Below, in pieces: positions 41,892-49,747 of a DNA stretch of 52,990 nt; within the stretch, counting starts at the first letter, position 1; each line of letters opens with the position of its first letter. The notes below the pieces were generated by a model that was given only the letters and a program-made list of their open reading frames with translations, did no database searches and had not been told where the DNA came from. The DNA comes from JAMBLL01 sp964460075 (GTDB taxonomy: Bacteria; Actinomycetota; Acidimicrobiia; Spongiisociales; UBA5794). The stretch is from NCBI GenBank assembly GCA_964460075.1, contig CAYWPC010000016.1:1-52990 (forward strand), in the 5' to 3' direction. The translations under genes were made by a program, and so were the position numbers.

Positions 41892-43319
41892 TCATCCGAA
41901 ATACTCCTCCCAGTGGTCCTTCACATGAGCAGCCATGTCATCATCGAGGTAGATCCTCGGCGGCCGCTCATCTTCACCCCACTCATAGGGGGTGGTGCAG
42001 TCGATGATCACACGCGAGGTCATGAACCGGCTCGAACGGGGTAGCGAAGGATCGAGCGGTGTCGATCGACCCCTGTGAAGGATCTGTGTGCCGAACTCCG
42101 GCTGATACTTGAAGCTCAGGGCGTACATCACCTGATCCATGTTCTCGACGTCGATGTCGTCGTCCACGAGTATCACGGTCTTGAGGCCGTAATTGCCAGT
42201 AGTTGAAGCAAACGCGGCCAAGCCGACCTGTGTGGAGTGTCCGTGATACATCTGCTTGACAGAGATGATGACCAACATCCGACCAGCTGAAGCCGGGGGC
42301 CCGTACACGGCCTTGATCCCAGGGATCTGCATCCGCCGCAGGTCGTTCCACAGCGACGCAGTGCGATTGACACTCATGATCATGTGTGTGTCGGTTGTGG
42401 GGCGCCCAACGGTGGTCGACCAGAGAATCGGATCGTTACGATGGGTGATCGCCTTGACTCTGATGAAGTACTGCTCTTCGTCACCCTTGCCTGAGTAGTG
42501 GCCTGTGTACTCGCCGAACGGTCCCTCCGGCCGAGTCTCGCCTGGCACGATCTCACCTTCAACGACCCACTCTGCCGTTGCTGGGACCAGAAGATCGGAT
42601 GTCTCTGCTTGCACCACCTCGACGGGTGCTCCACGGAGTGCTCCTGCAACGTCGTACTCGCTCTCGTCGAGGCCGAAGAGTGTGCTCCCGCACAGGAACA
42701 AGGTGGGGTCTGATCCAGAGACGTACGCCACGGGCATCGGAATCCCAGCTTCCTGGTAATCCCGAAAATCGATCTCGCCATCTTTGGCCTTGATCATGTA
42801 GATGCACAGCTCCTTGCTGTCACCGACCATCGCCCTGTACGTCCCAAGGTTCAGACGCCCGGTCTTGAGGTTGCGGGTTATGAGATACCCGGCAGTACCG
42901 AAATATCGACCGCCATCCCCCGGGTAGAACCAAGGTGAAGGGATTGTTGTGATGTCGGCATCGTCGCCGACAAGGATGTTCTCCTTGGTCGGACCCCAGT
43001 CCAGCTGCTTCGGCGGCACTGACTTGCCGTGGATGCGATCTACCCACTCGTGGGAGAGGTTCATGAGGCTTGTTCCCTGCGGCATGTCGAGTGCCAAGGC
43101 AAGGCGTTCGCGTGCTGTCATCGCACTGATGAATACGCGGTGGCCCGGATAGTCCTTGACGCTTTCGAACAGGAGGGCGGATCCTCCTCCTTGTCGTTCC
43201 TCGTTGAGCTTGGCAACATGGCTCAACTCAAGGTTCCAGTCAACCTCGCGCTTGATTTTATGGAGTTGGTTCTCCTCGTCGAGTCGGTCGATGAACGATC
43301 GTAGGTCGTCGAACGGCAC
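41892..43319 (-). CDS. UbiD-family prenylated-FMN-dependent (de)carboxylase
   Basis: The 475-residue UbiD-family enzyme acts on aromatic or conjugated acids using prFMN. It shows the N-terminal SFIDRLDEENQLHKI, the prFMN-binding region (FYPGDGGRYFGTAGYLITRN), EGPFGEYTGHYSGKG, and DDDIDVENMDQVMYALSFKYQPE near the C-terminus. It starts at a GTG with AAGGAG upstream. It lies 24 bases after the iclR gene and before the HAD gene; the UbiX that makes its cofactor is encoded 4.5 kb away in the same locus. The substrate is probably a phenolic acid or an aryl phosphate rather than a quinone precursor. Confidence 0.9.
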   Translation of the reverse strand: MPFDDLRSFIDRLDEENQLHKIKREVDWNLELSHVAKLNEERQGGGSALLFESVKDYPGHRVFISAMTARERLALALDMPQGTSLMNLSHEWVDRIHGKSVPPKQLDWGPTKENILVGDDADITTIPSPWFYPGDGGRYFGTAGYLITRNLKTGRLNLGTYRAMVGDSKELCIYMIKAKDGEIDFRDYQEAGIPMPVAYVSGSDPTLFLCGSTLFGLDESEYDVAGALRGAPVEVVQAETSDLLVPATAEWVVEGEIVPGETRPEGPFGEYTGHYSGKGDEEQYFIRVKAITHRNDPILWSTTVGRPTTDTHMIMSVNRTASLWNDLRRMQIPGIKAVYGPPASAGRMLVIISVKQMYHGHSTQVGLAAFASTTGNYGLKTVILVDDDIDVENMDQVMYALSFKYQPEFGTQILHRGRSTPLDPSLPRSSRFMTSRVIIDCTTPYEWGEDERPPRIYLDDDMAAHVKDHWEEYFG

Positions 43320-43342
43320 GGTATGTCTCCTTGTTGTGTTCG

Positions 43343-44173
43343 TTACTTCTCTTCGCGTGCGCCAGGTGGCGGCTGTGAGCTCGCTCCCTGCACACCCTTC
43401 GACTGACTCGACTCGGCAAGATCGCCGCCGAGCTGCGTCGAAATCTGTTGTGCCGCCGACACGGCAGCCTTGATTGCCTGCTCACCTGGCTGATCTCCGC
43501 TTCGGGACGTGAACCCGACGACGGTAAGTCCCGCAACGACGCCGTCTGGGCCCATGAGTGGCACCGAGACAGCGCGTACGCCCAGCAGGTACTCCTCGGT
43601 GTCATCGACCGCGTATCCGCGCTCTCGAACCAGGGCCAGTTCGGCCTTGTATGCGTCTGGATCGGTGATTGACGCAGGCGTGAACGCCTCGAGGCCGTAC
43701 TTGCTGATGAGGACATCGACACGGCTTTCGGGAAGCCAGGCGAGAAATACGCGGCCGAAGGAGCCAGCGGAGAATGGGATCTGCTGGCCGATGGCAGCGG
43801 ACACATGCAGGGCTCCCACAGGATCCACCTTGTCGATAATGGTGAGCCTATCTTCGTGGAACGTTCCGAGAAGCACCGACTTGCGAATCTCGGCAACGAG
43901 CGACTCCATGTGCGGCAGAGCAATGCGGCGCACATCGGTCTGCTCATGGGCCAGAAAACCCAACCTGATCAACGCTGGCCCCAACCTGTACCGAAGGGTT
44001 TGCGGGTCTCGCGTCAAGAATCGATGGTCGGTGAGCGTCTGCAGAATGCCGTAGGCGGTGCTCTTGTTCAGCGAGAGCAGCGCCACGAGCTCGGTCAGGC
44101 TGTACTCGTCGCGCATCTCGAACGACCGCAGAATCTGGATCCCTCTCTCGACTGCTGACACCCGTGCTACCAC
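43343..44173 (-). CDS. IclR-family transcriptional regulator
   Basis: The 276-residue regulator has an N-terminal winged helix (AVERGIQILRSFEMRDEYSLTELVALLSLNKSTAYGILQTL). The effector domain is IclR-type: LVAEIRKSVLLGTFHEDRLTIIDKV, IPFSAGSFGRVFLAWLPE, VRERGYAVDDTEEYLLGVRAVSVPL. The C-terminal tail is Ser/Gln-rich. The GTG start at 44173 is preceded by AAGGAGG. IclR proteins commonly control aromatic catabolism. Here it leads the ubiD-HAD operon and has a putative operator 60-100 bases upstream. A matching operator precedes the PEP-synthase-like operon. Confidence 0.92.
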   Translation of the reverse strand: MVARVSAVERGIQILRSFEMRDEYSLTELVALLSLNKSTAYGILQTLTDHRFLTRDPQTLRYRLGPALIRLGFLAHEQTDVRRIALPHMESLVAEIRKSVLLGTFHEDRLTIIDKVDPVGALHVSAAIGQQIPFSAGSFGRVFLAWLPESRVDVLISKYGLEAFTPASITDPDAYKAELALVRERGYAVDDTEEYLLGVRAVSVPLMGPDGVVAGLTVVGFTSRSGDQPGEQAIKAAVSAAQQISTQLGGDLAESSQSKGVQGASSQPPPGAREEK

Positions 44174-44232
44174 GGCCGCCTCCTTGGGGGTCGGGAGTCA
44201 CCAACGACGCTGAGCGGCTGCCCGATCTCCCA

Positions 44233-44272
44233 TGTTCGCGTCATAGAACCCTGTTCTTGATACAGAAACATA
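44233..44272 (-). promoter_or_regulatory. IclR-regulon operator/promoter module 1 (upstream of iclR)
   Basis: A 40-bp module sharing 34 positions with the one at 47715-47754. Core elements on the plus strand are ATAGAACC and TTCTTGATACAGAA. They contain AGAAC-N3-GTTCT (a perfect spaced palindrome) and a TTCT-N6-AGAA inverted repeat. On the minus strand TATGAC (44245-44240) could be the -10 box, so the palindromes sit in the spacer and -35 region. Confidence 0.6.
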
Positions 44273-44353
44273 GTTTCCTATTCCCCTCCAGTCAAATACT
44301 CGACGATGAGGTGACTCGCCGGGGGCAGGGATCCCCCGACGAGCTTCGGTCTC

Positions 44354-46177
44354 TCAGTCGAGGATCTTCACTGTCCCCGCAGCGCCATCAACGAGCAACC
44401 GCTGACCCGTCTCGATCCGTTGGGTCGCGAAGCCTGTGCCTACGACCGCAGGAACGCCGTACTCCCTGCAAACGATCGACGCGTGCGACATCATGCCTCC
44501 AATATCGGTGACGGCCGCAGCGATCTTGGAGAACACCGGTCCCCAACTTGGATTCGTGATTGGGCAGACGAGCACCTCGCCCTCCTGCACGTCTCGGAGC
44601 TCATCAGCGCTGAGAATCACCCTTGCGACTCCTTCGACCGTGCCAGGAGACCCGGCAAAGCCCTTCAGGTCGTAGTCGGCATCGTCACCTCCATCGCCGA
44701 GACCAAGCCAGTTCTGGATGGAGTCCGTTGTAATGCCCCAGAGCATGATCGTGAAGGGCTCGGTAACGACCTCCGGCGGCTCTCCCAGTGCGGGGATCGG
44801 CGTCCACTCCGACAGCTTCTCGAAGAGGTCCTTCCGCTTCGTGATCTCCTTCGGCCAATATCCCGGCCCTCTTGCCGGCGTACCAACGCCCCACGATGCG
44901 ATGAGGTCATAGAGGGCAGCCTCGACTTCGAAGCGATGAAGGTAGAACATGTCGTCAACCTCTGCGAAGAAGCCGGCGTCGACGAAGATCTGTCCGAACT
45001 CACGCATCTTGTTCCAGAACACGGCGTGATGCCAGTGCTCCACATAGAAGTTGTGATCCTCGATGAAGGGGAACACCGTTCGTGCGAGTCCGAGTTGCTC
45101 GTTGAAGTTCTTGAGATCATCTCCATCCAGAAGTGCCGCATACTCAGCCGACAGCCGATCTCTCTCTGCAATGACCTCCTCCATCGGTCGTTCGATGCTT
45201 ACGCCAGCCTCGATCTTGCGGATGTAGTCGGCAATCCCAGCGAACGGGAACGTCTGATCGTTGATCCATGTCTTGTGGTGGTGGTAGAACCCCGAACCCG
45301 TCGAGAAGTAGAACCAGGGGTCCTTCGCTTTCTCGAGCTCGGCTATCCAACGCAGACCTGCGTCGGACTGCTCAAGGACCTCGATCACCTCGGCCGGGTC
45401 GGTGTGGTCCTTGAGAGCATCACCAACACCGAAGTCGACCGCCTTAGCCGCGAGCTTCTTCAGTTCAGCGTCTGGTCGGAATAGGAGCACATCGATACCT
45501 GCCACCATCTGAGCCACAACTTGGTCGGGGATGTCAGGGAACAGTTCCTTGCAGAAGCCGAAGTAGGTCAGGTAGGCGGCGTAGCCGAGGTTCAGGAACT
45601 CGAAGTGAAGATGCCAGATCTTGTGCATGTTCTCAACGACTCGGTTGTATGCGACAAGGAGGTCGTACGCTGAAGTGAGCCCGCGCCCGGAACGAACCGT
45701 TTCGAGATCCTCCATCTCCGGCAGCGGCGTGACCTTCACGGCCTTCAGATCCTCGATCGTCTGGCGCGCCTTGCCCTGCCACTTCTCGTACAACTCATCC
45801 CAGTGCTCGTAGTAGTAGCCTGCTCGCTCCATGAAGTGAGCGACGCGAGCACCGACCACCTCTTCGTCCATGATCGCGTTCGCGCTGATGTACAAGCGTC
45901 CGTTGAGGACCCTCTGATCGATCCCCAACGCAGGAGGAACGATGTAGACCCTGCTGTTCATCTCACCAAGGGCCACCCACCAACTCTCACAGGTGATCGT
46001 ATCGAATGGGTACAGAACTTCGGGATGGTGCATGCCGTCGAAGAACCAGAACTTCGACTCTTCGAACTCCCTGCGCTCCTCGCTGAACAGGTAGTAATAC
46101 GGGTACAGCTTCTCCCAACCCTCACAACCTTCCGGGGTGGGTACCTCGAAAGGATTCGGGAACCGTGTGTCGCTCAT
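44354..46177 (-). CDS. PEP-synthase-like phosphotransferase, C-terminal/central subunit (phenylphosphate synthase alpha-like)
   Basis: The 607-residue protein ends with a PEP-utiliser swivelling domain with the phospho-acceptor His565 in GGMMSHASIVCREYGVPAVVG. The preceding 500 residues (LYPYYYLFSEERREFEE, TGSGFYHHHKTW, EHWHHAVFWNKMREFG) are unlike true PEP synthase, whose C-terminal PEP-binding barrel is absent. Size and order match the 70-kDa subunit of Thauera phenylphosphate synthase, which relays phosphate from ATP through His to phenol. The 40-kDa ATP-binding partner is encoded directly upstream. AGGAG six bases before the ATG at 46177 sets the start. The aromatic acceptor is inferred from the UbiD/UbiX context. 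Confidence 0.78.
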   Translation of the reverse strand: MSDTRFPNPFEVPTPEGCEGWEKLYPYYYLFSEERREFEESKFWFFDGMHHPEVLYPFDTITCESWWVALGEMNSRVYIVPPALGIDQRVLNGRLYISANAIMDEEVVGARVAHFMERAGYYYEHWDELYEKWQGKARQTIEDLKAVKVTPLPEMEDLETVRSGRGLTSAYDLLVAYNRVVENMHKIWHLHFEFLNLGYAAYLTYFGFCKELFPDIPDQVVAQMVAGIDVLLFRPDAELKKLAAKAVDFGVGDALKDHTDPAEVIEVLEQSDAGLRWIAELEKAKDPWFYFSTGSGFYHHHKTWINDQTFPFAGIADYIRKIEAGVSIERPMEEVIAERDRLSAEYAALLDGDDLKNFNEQLGLARTVFPFIEDHNFYVEHWHHAVFWNKMREFGQIFVDAGFFAEVDDMFYLHRFEVEAALYDLIASWGVGTPARGPGYWPKEITKRKDLFEKLSEWTPIPALGEPPEVVTEPFTIMLWGITTDSIQNWLGLGDGGDDADYDLKGFAGSPGTVEGVARVILSADELRDVQEGEVLVCPITNPSWGPVFSKIAAAVTDIGGMMSHASIVCREYGVPAVVGTGFATQRIETGQRLLVDGAAGTVKILD

Positions 46178-46333
46178 CGTCCTCTCCTCGCCTTCGCTCG
46201 TCTGGTCGTCGCTCGAGTGCGTCACCGCCGCATCGAGACTTGCCGCGACGGTCCACGCCGCATCGGAACGTACCGAGTAACGCTTCACGTCGAATCGCAA
46301 CCGAGCGTGCCCAGCACGCAGGAGAAGGCGCAA

Positions 46334-46354
46334 CCGCTCCGTTTGACGGAGTGG
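46334..46354. other. Hairpin between the two phosphotransferase subunit genes
   Basis: CCGCTCCGT, TTG, ACGGAGTGG form a 9-bp stem with one G-T pair in the 252-base gap between the two genes. It may attenuate, terminate or protect the transcript. No gene is supported in the gap. Confidence 0.35.
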
Positions 46355-46429
46355 CACTTCCCACACAATGCAAGCAATGGTGCACGCTCGTCGAGTTAGC
46401 CGACGAGAACCGCTCAGCACTTCCCTACG

Positions 46430-47575
46430 TCACTGACCACCTCCGCTTCCCCTGGCATCCTCTTGCCTACCACGCAGCCGCACCCCCGCGAGAAGGTTTG
46501 CCACGATGAAGTCCATCGTCGAGTTCTCGGCGGACGACACCTGAGCCCGATCCTGGCCGCTCCACACCGTCTCGGGTCGGCTCTGAAGCAGCACAATGTT
46601 GTCTGGGGGCTCGAGGTCGGCGTCAATCGCCCATTCAAGATCCTGAGGACACCCATGATGGGCCTCGACTCGCCGTGCCAACCCGCTGAGGGTGAGAATC
46701 TCATCATCCGAGAGACATGGAGCATCTCGCCGATCCTCCGGCACGTCCGTTCGCACCACACGTCGCTCGGCTGGAACCGCTCGGTACTCGATCATCTTCG
46801 ACGAGACCGTGCGACGAGCTATTCGACGAGCGACCTTGTCCACGAGATAGTTATCCGGAGTCACCTCTCCTGAGGCGACCGACTCGCCGAGCCCCCAACT
46901 CGCATCGATCGCCACTTTCGAGCGGTCGCCGTTGATCGGGTTCAGCGTGAACATCACACCAGCGGCCCGTGCGTTGACCATCTTTTGGATGCAGACGCTC
47001 ATATAGACCTTCTCGTGGTCGTATCCCTGCTCGATCCGGTACGAAATCGCCCTAGCCGTATACAGGCTCGACCAACAACGCTTGACGAACGCTATGACAT
47101 CATCGGCACCCACGACCCACAAGAACGTGTCCTGCTGACCAGCGAAGCTCGCGCCAGGCAGATCCTCGGCGGTAGCACTCGAGCGGACAGCAACCGGAAG
47201 CCCTCTGCCGTTATCCGTTTCGGTATCCCCTTGACTGCACATCGACGAGAGTCCCTCGTATCCGGCTCTGATCGCGGTCTCTACGTCCAACGGCATGGGG
47301 GCGCCTTCGATCTTCGCCGCGATCTGAAGCGAGATATCTTCGAGTCCATCGATGTCGTCAGGATCTGCGCGTCGGAGAAGATCGGAGATCTCTCGTTCGG
47401 TACGTCCAGTTCCGAGCATTGCGCGATACGCGAGGGTTGTCACGGCAAAGCCAGGGGGAACGGGTATGCCCGCGCGAATCATGCTTCCAAGCCCGGTGCT
47501 CTTCCCTCCGACGAGGGCAACGCAGTCGCGAACACAATCTTCGAACGCGAGCGTGTACTCAGAAACCTTGGTCAT
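46430..47575 (-). CDS. PEP/pyruvate-binding ATP-grasp subunit (phenylphosphate synthase beta-like)
   Basis: The 381-residue protein corresponds to the N-terminal half of PEP synthase. It has LVGGKSTGLGSMIRAGIPVPPGFAVTT, LPVAVRSSATAEDLPGASFAGQQDTFL, VYMSVCIQKMVNARAAGVMFTLNP, WGLGESVASGEVTPD and DLEWAIDADLEPPDNIVLLQSRPE. These are the ATP-binding signatures, with no His domain. With the 607-residue protein it makes a two-part ATP:phenol-type phosphotransferase. The ATG at 47575 fits the family start. The leader is about 140 bases from the -10 box of operator module 2. The third, CBS-domain subunit of the Thauera enzyme is absent nearby. Confidence 0.8.
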   Translation of the reverse strand: MTKVSEYTLAFEDCVRDCVALVGGKSTGLGSMIRAGIPVPPGFAVTTLAYRAMLGTGRTEREISDLLRRADPDDIDGLEDISLQIAAKIEGAPMPLDVETAIRAGYEGLSSMCSQGDTETDNGRGLPVAVRSSATAEDLPGASFAGQQDTFLWVVGADDVIAFVKRCWSSLYTARAISYRIEQGYDHEKVYMSVCIQKMVNARAAGVMFTLNPINGDRSKVAIDASWGLGESVASGEVTPDNYLVDKVARRIARRTVSSKMIEYRAVPAERRVVRTDVPEDRRDAPCLSDDEILTLSGLARRVEAHHGCPQDLEWAIDADLEPPDNIVLLQSRPETVWSGQDRAQVSSAENSTMDFIVANLLAGVRLRGRQEDARGSGGGQ

Positions 47576-47714
47576 GCCCGCATCAATCTTCCACCGTGTC
47601 GAGCGGTTGGCTATCGAGCATCCAAGTGTCCGATGCCTGGTATCGAGCAATCAGCTTCGACCCGGTTCGAAACCGGGGACGAGCAGTGATGCAGATTGAC
47701 CAGGACGTGTGATG

Positions 47715-47754
47715 TGTTCGCACTATAGAACCTTGTTCTTGATACAGAACCGTA
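47715..47754 (-). promoter_or_regulatory. IclR-regulon operator/promoter module 2 (upstream of the phosphotransferase operon)
   Basis: 34 of 40 positions match the module at 44233-44272, exactly 3482 bp away. It contains AGAAC-N3-GTTCT and GTTCT-N6-AGAAC, so half-sites alternate GTTCT/AGAAC. On the minus strand TATAGT (47727-47722) is a good -10 box, with TTCTGT roughly at -35. Confidence 0.65.
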
Positions 47755-47844
47755 ACTCGTTGTTACCGACACGTCAAACGGCTCTCAGCACAAGCCCCGG
47801 ATCGCACACAAGAGCACGGACGCCCCCCTGGTCGACCCCAAAGC

Positions 47845-48414
47845 TCAACCGCCGCCCCAACGAGCAACAAGATCGTTCTCAATCCCGAAGAGATCGAGCA
47901 CCCGACTCACGGTGTGATCGATGATCTCTGCAACCGATGTCGGTCGGTGATACAAGGCAGGGACGGGTGGCATCACCACAGCTCCGATCTCGATGGCTTG
48001 TACGAGCAGACGCGCATGTCCGAGATGCAACGGCGTCTCACGGGGTAGCAGAACGAGTCGACGACGCTCCTTCAGCGTCACGTCTGCGGCCCGAAGCAAC
48101 AGATTGTCGCTGTAGGAATTCGCAATTCCAGAGAGCGTCTTCATCGAACATGGCGCAACAACCATGCCCATTGTTCGGAACGACCCGGACGAAAGTGGAG
48201 CAGCCACATCACGCACATCGTGAACCTCGTCGGCGAGCGCCTCGACATCGCGAAGTGCGAAATCCGTCTCCAACTCGATCGTACGCTCCGCCCCACCGCT
48301 AACTACGAGATGGGTCTCGACGTTGGCGAGATCTCGCAACACCTCGAGAAGCCTGACGCCGTACACGGCACCGCTAGCCCCAGCAATCCCCACAACAAGA
48401 CGACCGTTGACCAC
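47845..48414 (-). CDS. ubiX: UbiX-family flavin prenyltransferase
   Basis: Makes prenylated FMN from FMN and dimethylallyl phosphate, the cofactor of UbiD enzymes. The 189-residue protein has VVGIAGASGAVYGVRLLEVL (FMN site), SGGAERTIELET, MGMVVAPCSMKTLSGIANSYSDNLLLRAADVTLKERR, LVLLPRETPLHLGHARLL and PPVPALYHRPTSVAEIIDHTV. The GTG at 48414 is chosen because AGGAGG lies eight bases upstream. Longer frames reach back into the divergent gene. It serves the UbiD encoded in this locus. Confidence 0.92.
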   Translation of the reverse strand: MVNGRLVVGIAGASGAVYGVRLLEVLRDLANVETHLVVSGGAERTIELETDFALRDVEALADEVHDVRDVAAPLSSGSFRTMGMVVAPCSMKTLSGIANSYSDNLLLRAADVTLKERRRLVLLPRETPLHLGHARLLVQAIEIGAVVMPPVPALYHRPTSVAEIIDHTVSRVLDLFGIENDLVARWGGG

Positions 48415-48489
48415 CTGCACACCCTCCTCAAACCGCTGAACCAAAGTACCCTCATGCGAAACATACTCAGAAAACGGAGGGGGTGTGCA

Positions 48490-48945
48490 ATGTCTGAACG
48501 ACACGAAGATGCCCTGGACTACGTAGAAAGTCATCACGTCATGACGCTGGCGACCAGCGGTCCCCTCGGGCCATGGGCTGCGGCCGTCTTCTATGCCAAC
48601 GACGGGTTCACCCTCACTTTCCTGTCGTCACAGAACACCAGACACGCTGGCAACCTGGAATCCGATGCGCGCTGTGCGGCAGCCATACATGAGGACTACA
48701 CGGAATGGACGCAGATCAAAGGTATCCAAATCGAGGGCAATGTTCACATACTCTCCGGAGCGAACAGAGCTCGCGCCATTGCACGCTACGCGGAGAAGTT
48801 CCCGCTGCTCAAGCCGGGCAACGCCCCAGCCTTGATCCGGACGGCATTGAAACGCGTTGCGTGGTACGAGCTCGTTCCCGAACGCTGCTTCTTCATCGAC
48901 AATGCCGCCGGCTTCGCACACCGCGATGAGATCCCACTTCCCTAA
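48490..48945 (+). CDS. Pyridoxamine 5'-phosphate oxidase-fold flavoprotein
   Basis: The 151-residue split-barrel protein of the PPOX/FMN-binding superfamily has HVMTLATSGPLGPWAAAVFYANDGFTLTFLSSQNTRHAGNLESDARCAAAI, then WTQIKGIQIEGNVHIL, and ends ALKRVAWYELVPERCFFIDN. Such proteins bind FMN, F420 or haem and often act as small reductases. GGAGG precedes the ATG at 48490. It is divergent from ubiX with a 75-base gap. A role in the aromatic pathway or in flavin handling is only suggested by position. Confidence 0.82.
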   Translation: MSERHEDALDYVESHHVMTLATSGPLGPWAAAVFYANDGFTLTFLSSQNTRHAGNLESDARCAAAIHEDYTEWTQIKGIQIEGNVHILSGANRARAIARYAEKFPLLKPGNAPALIRTALKRVAWYELVPERCFFIDNAAGFAHRDEIPLP

Positions 48946-49244
48946 GGCTCGTGCGGCGAACGCGAGAGCGACACCAGCGCACACGTCCCACCGATCGCAA
49001 CAACGCTGAGCCGATCGACTCATCTCGGCTAGCGCCGATTGGGGGCAGCCAAGACAGCGTTCACCTACACCCGGCCGGTACCGAACAGGTCATCCAACCG
49101 AGTCTGAGCGACACGATCTACCGCCCGTCAGTCGGGTTGCGTACCCCAACAGGTCGCTCCGGGCCACCGCAGTTGCATAGACTGGCGAAAGCCCCACCGA
49201 CTGGGGACCAGCGCCGGCACGATGCGAGACAGAACGGAGCAGGA

Positions 49245-49643
49245 ATGAAGATTGTCGTCGGATTCATCGACAGTCCCGAAGGCAACGCGGCTATCGACCG
49301 AGCTATCGAGGAGGCAGAGCTCCGCAACGGAAGCTTGGTCATCGTCAACTCGAAGCTCGGAGGGCGGCACGACAAGACCGAGGACTACGTCGCCATGGCT
49401 CGGGCGCTCGACGAACTCACAGAGCGACTCACCAATGCAGGGATCGAGCACGACGTTCACGAGTACGTGAGGGGTGACAGGCCGGCGAGGGATCTCGTTC
49501 AGGCAGTCGCGGACCACGGGGCTGAGATGATCGTGATCGGTATTCGTCAACGGTCGGCAACCGGCAAGATGCTCCTTGGGTCGAACGCCCTCGACATCCT
49601 CCACGACTCCCCGGTTCCCGTGCTCTGCGTGAAGCCCCACTGA
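49245..49643 (+). CDS. Universal stress protein (UspA family)
   Basis: The 132-residue Rossmann-like domain protein starts MKIVVGFIDSPEGNAAIDRAIEEAELR and ends with the ATP-binding pattern GIRQRSATGKMLLGSNALDILHDSPVPVLCVKP (G-x2-Q..G-x-LLGS). It probably binds ATP and is cytoplasmic. The start is the ATG at 49245, after GGAGCAGGA. About 300 bases upstream of it (48946-49244) show no supported gene. Its role is unknown. It lies between the PPOX-fold gene and the convergent liv operon. Confidence 0.85.
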   Translation: MKIVVGFIDSPEGNAAIDRAIEEAELRNGSLVIVNSKLGGRHDKTEDYVAMARALDELTERLTNAGIEHDVHEYVRGDRPARDLVQAVADHGAEMIVIGIRQRSATGKMLLGSNALDILHDSPVPVLCVKPH

Positions 49644-49747
49644 AACACCCCACGTCCGGCTTGCGGTGAGCGCCTTGTGCTTCCGAGAGGCAACGCAGCG
49701 CGCCGAAAACTCTCTAGGACAGGGCAAGGTGTTGAACGGCCCAACGC

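Noticed and set aside
47657..47673. tRNA T-arm-like sequence (5-bp CCCGG/CCGGG stem with a TTCGAAA loop)
   Set aside because: The 3' acceptor strand that would follow (GACGAGC) has no matching 5' strand upstream, and no D- or anticodon arm fits. It lies in the leader of the phosphotransferase operon and is taken as a chance hairpin.
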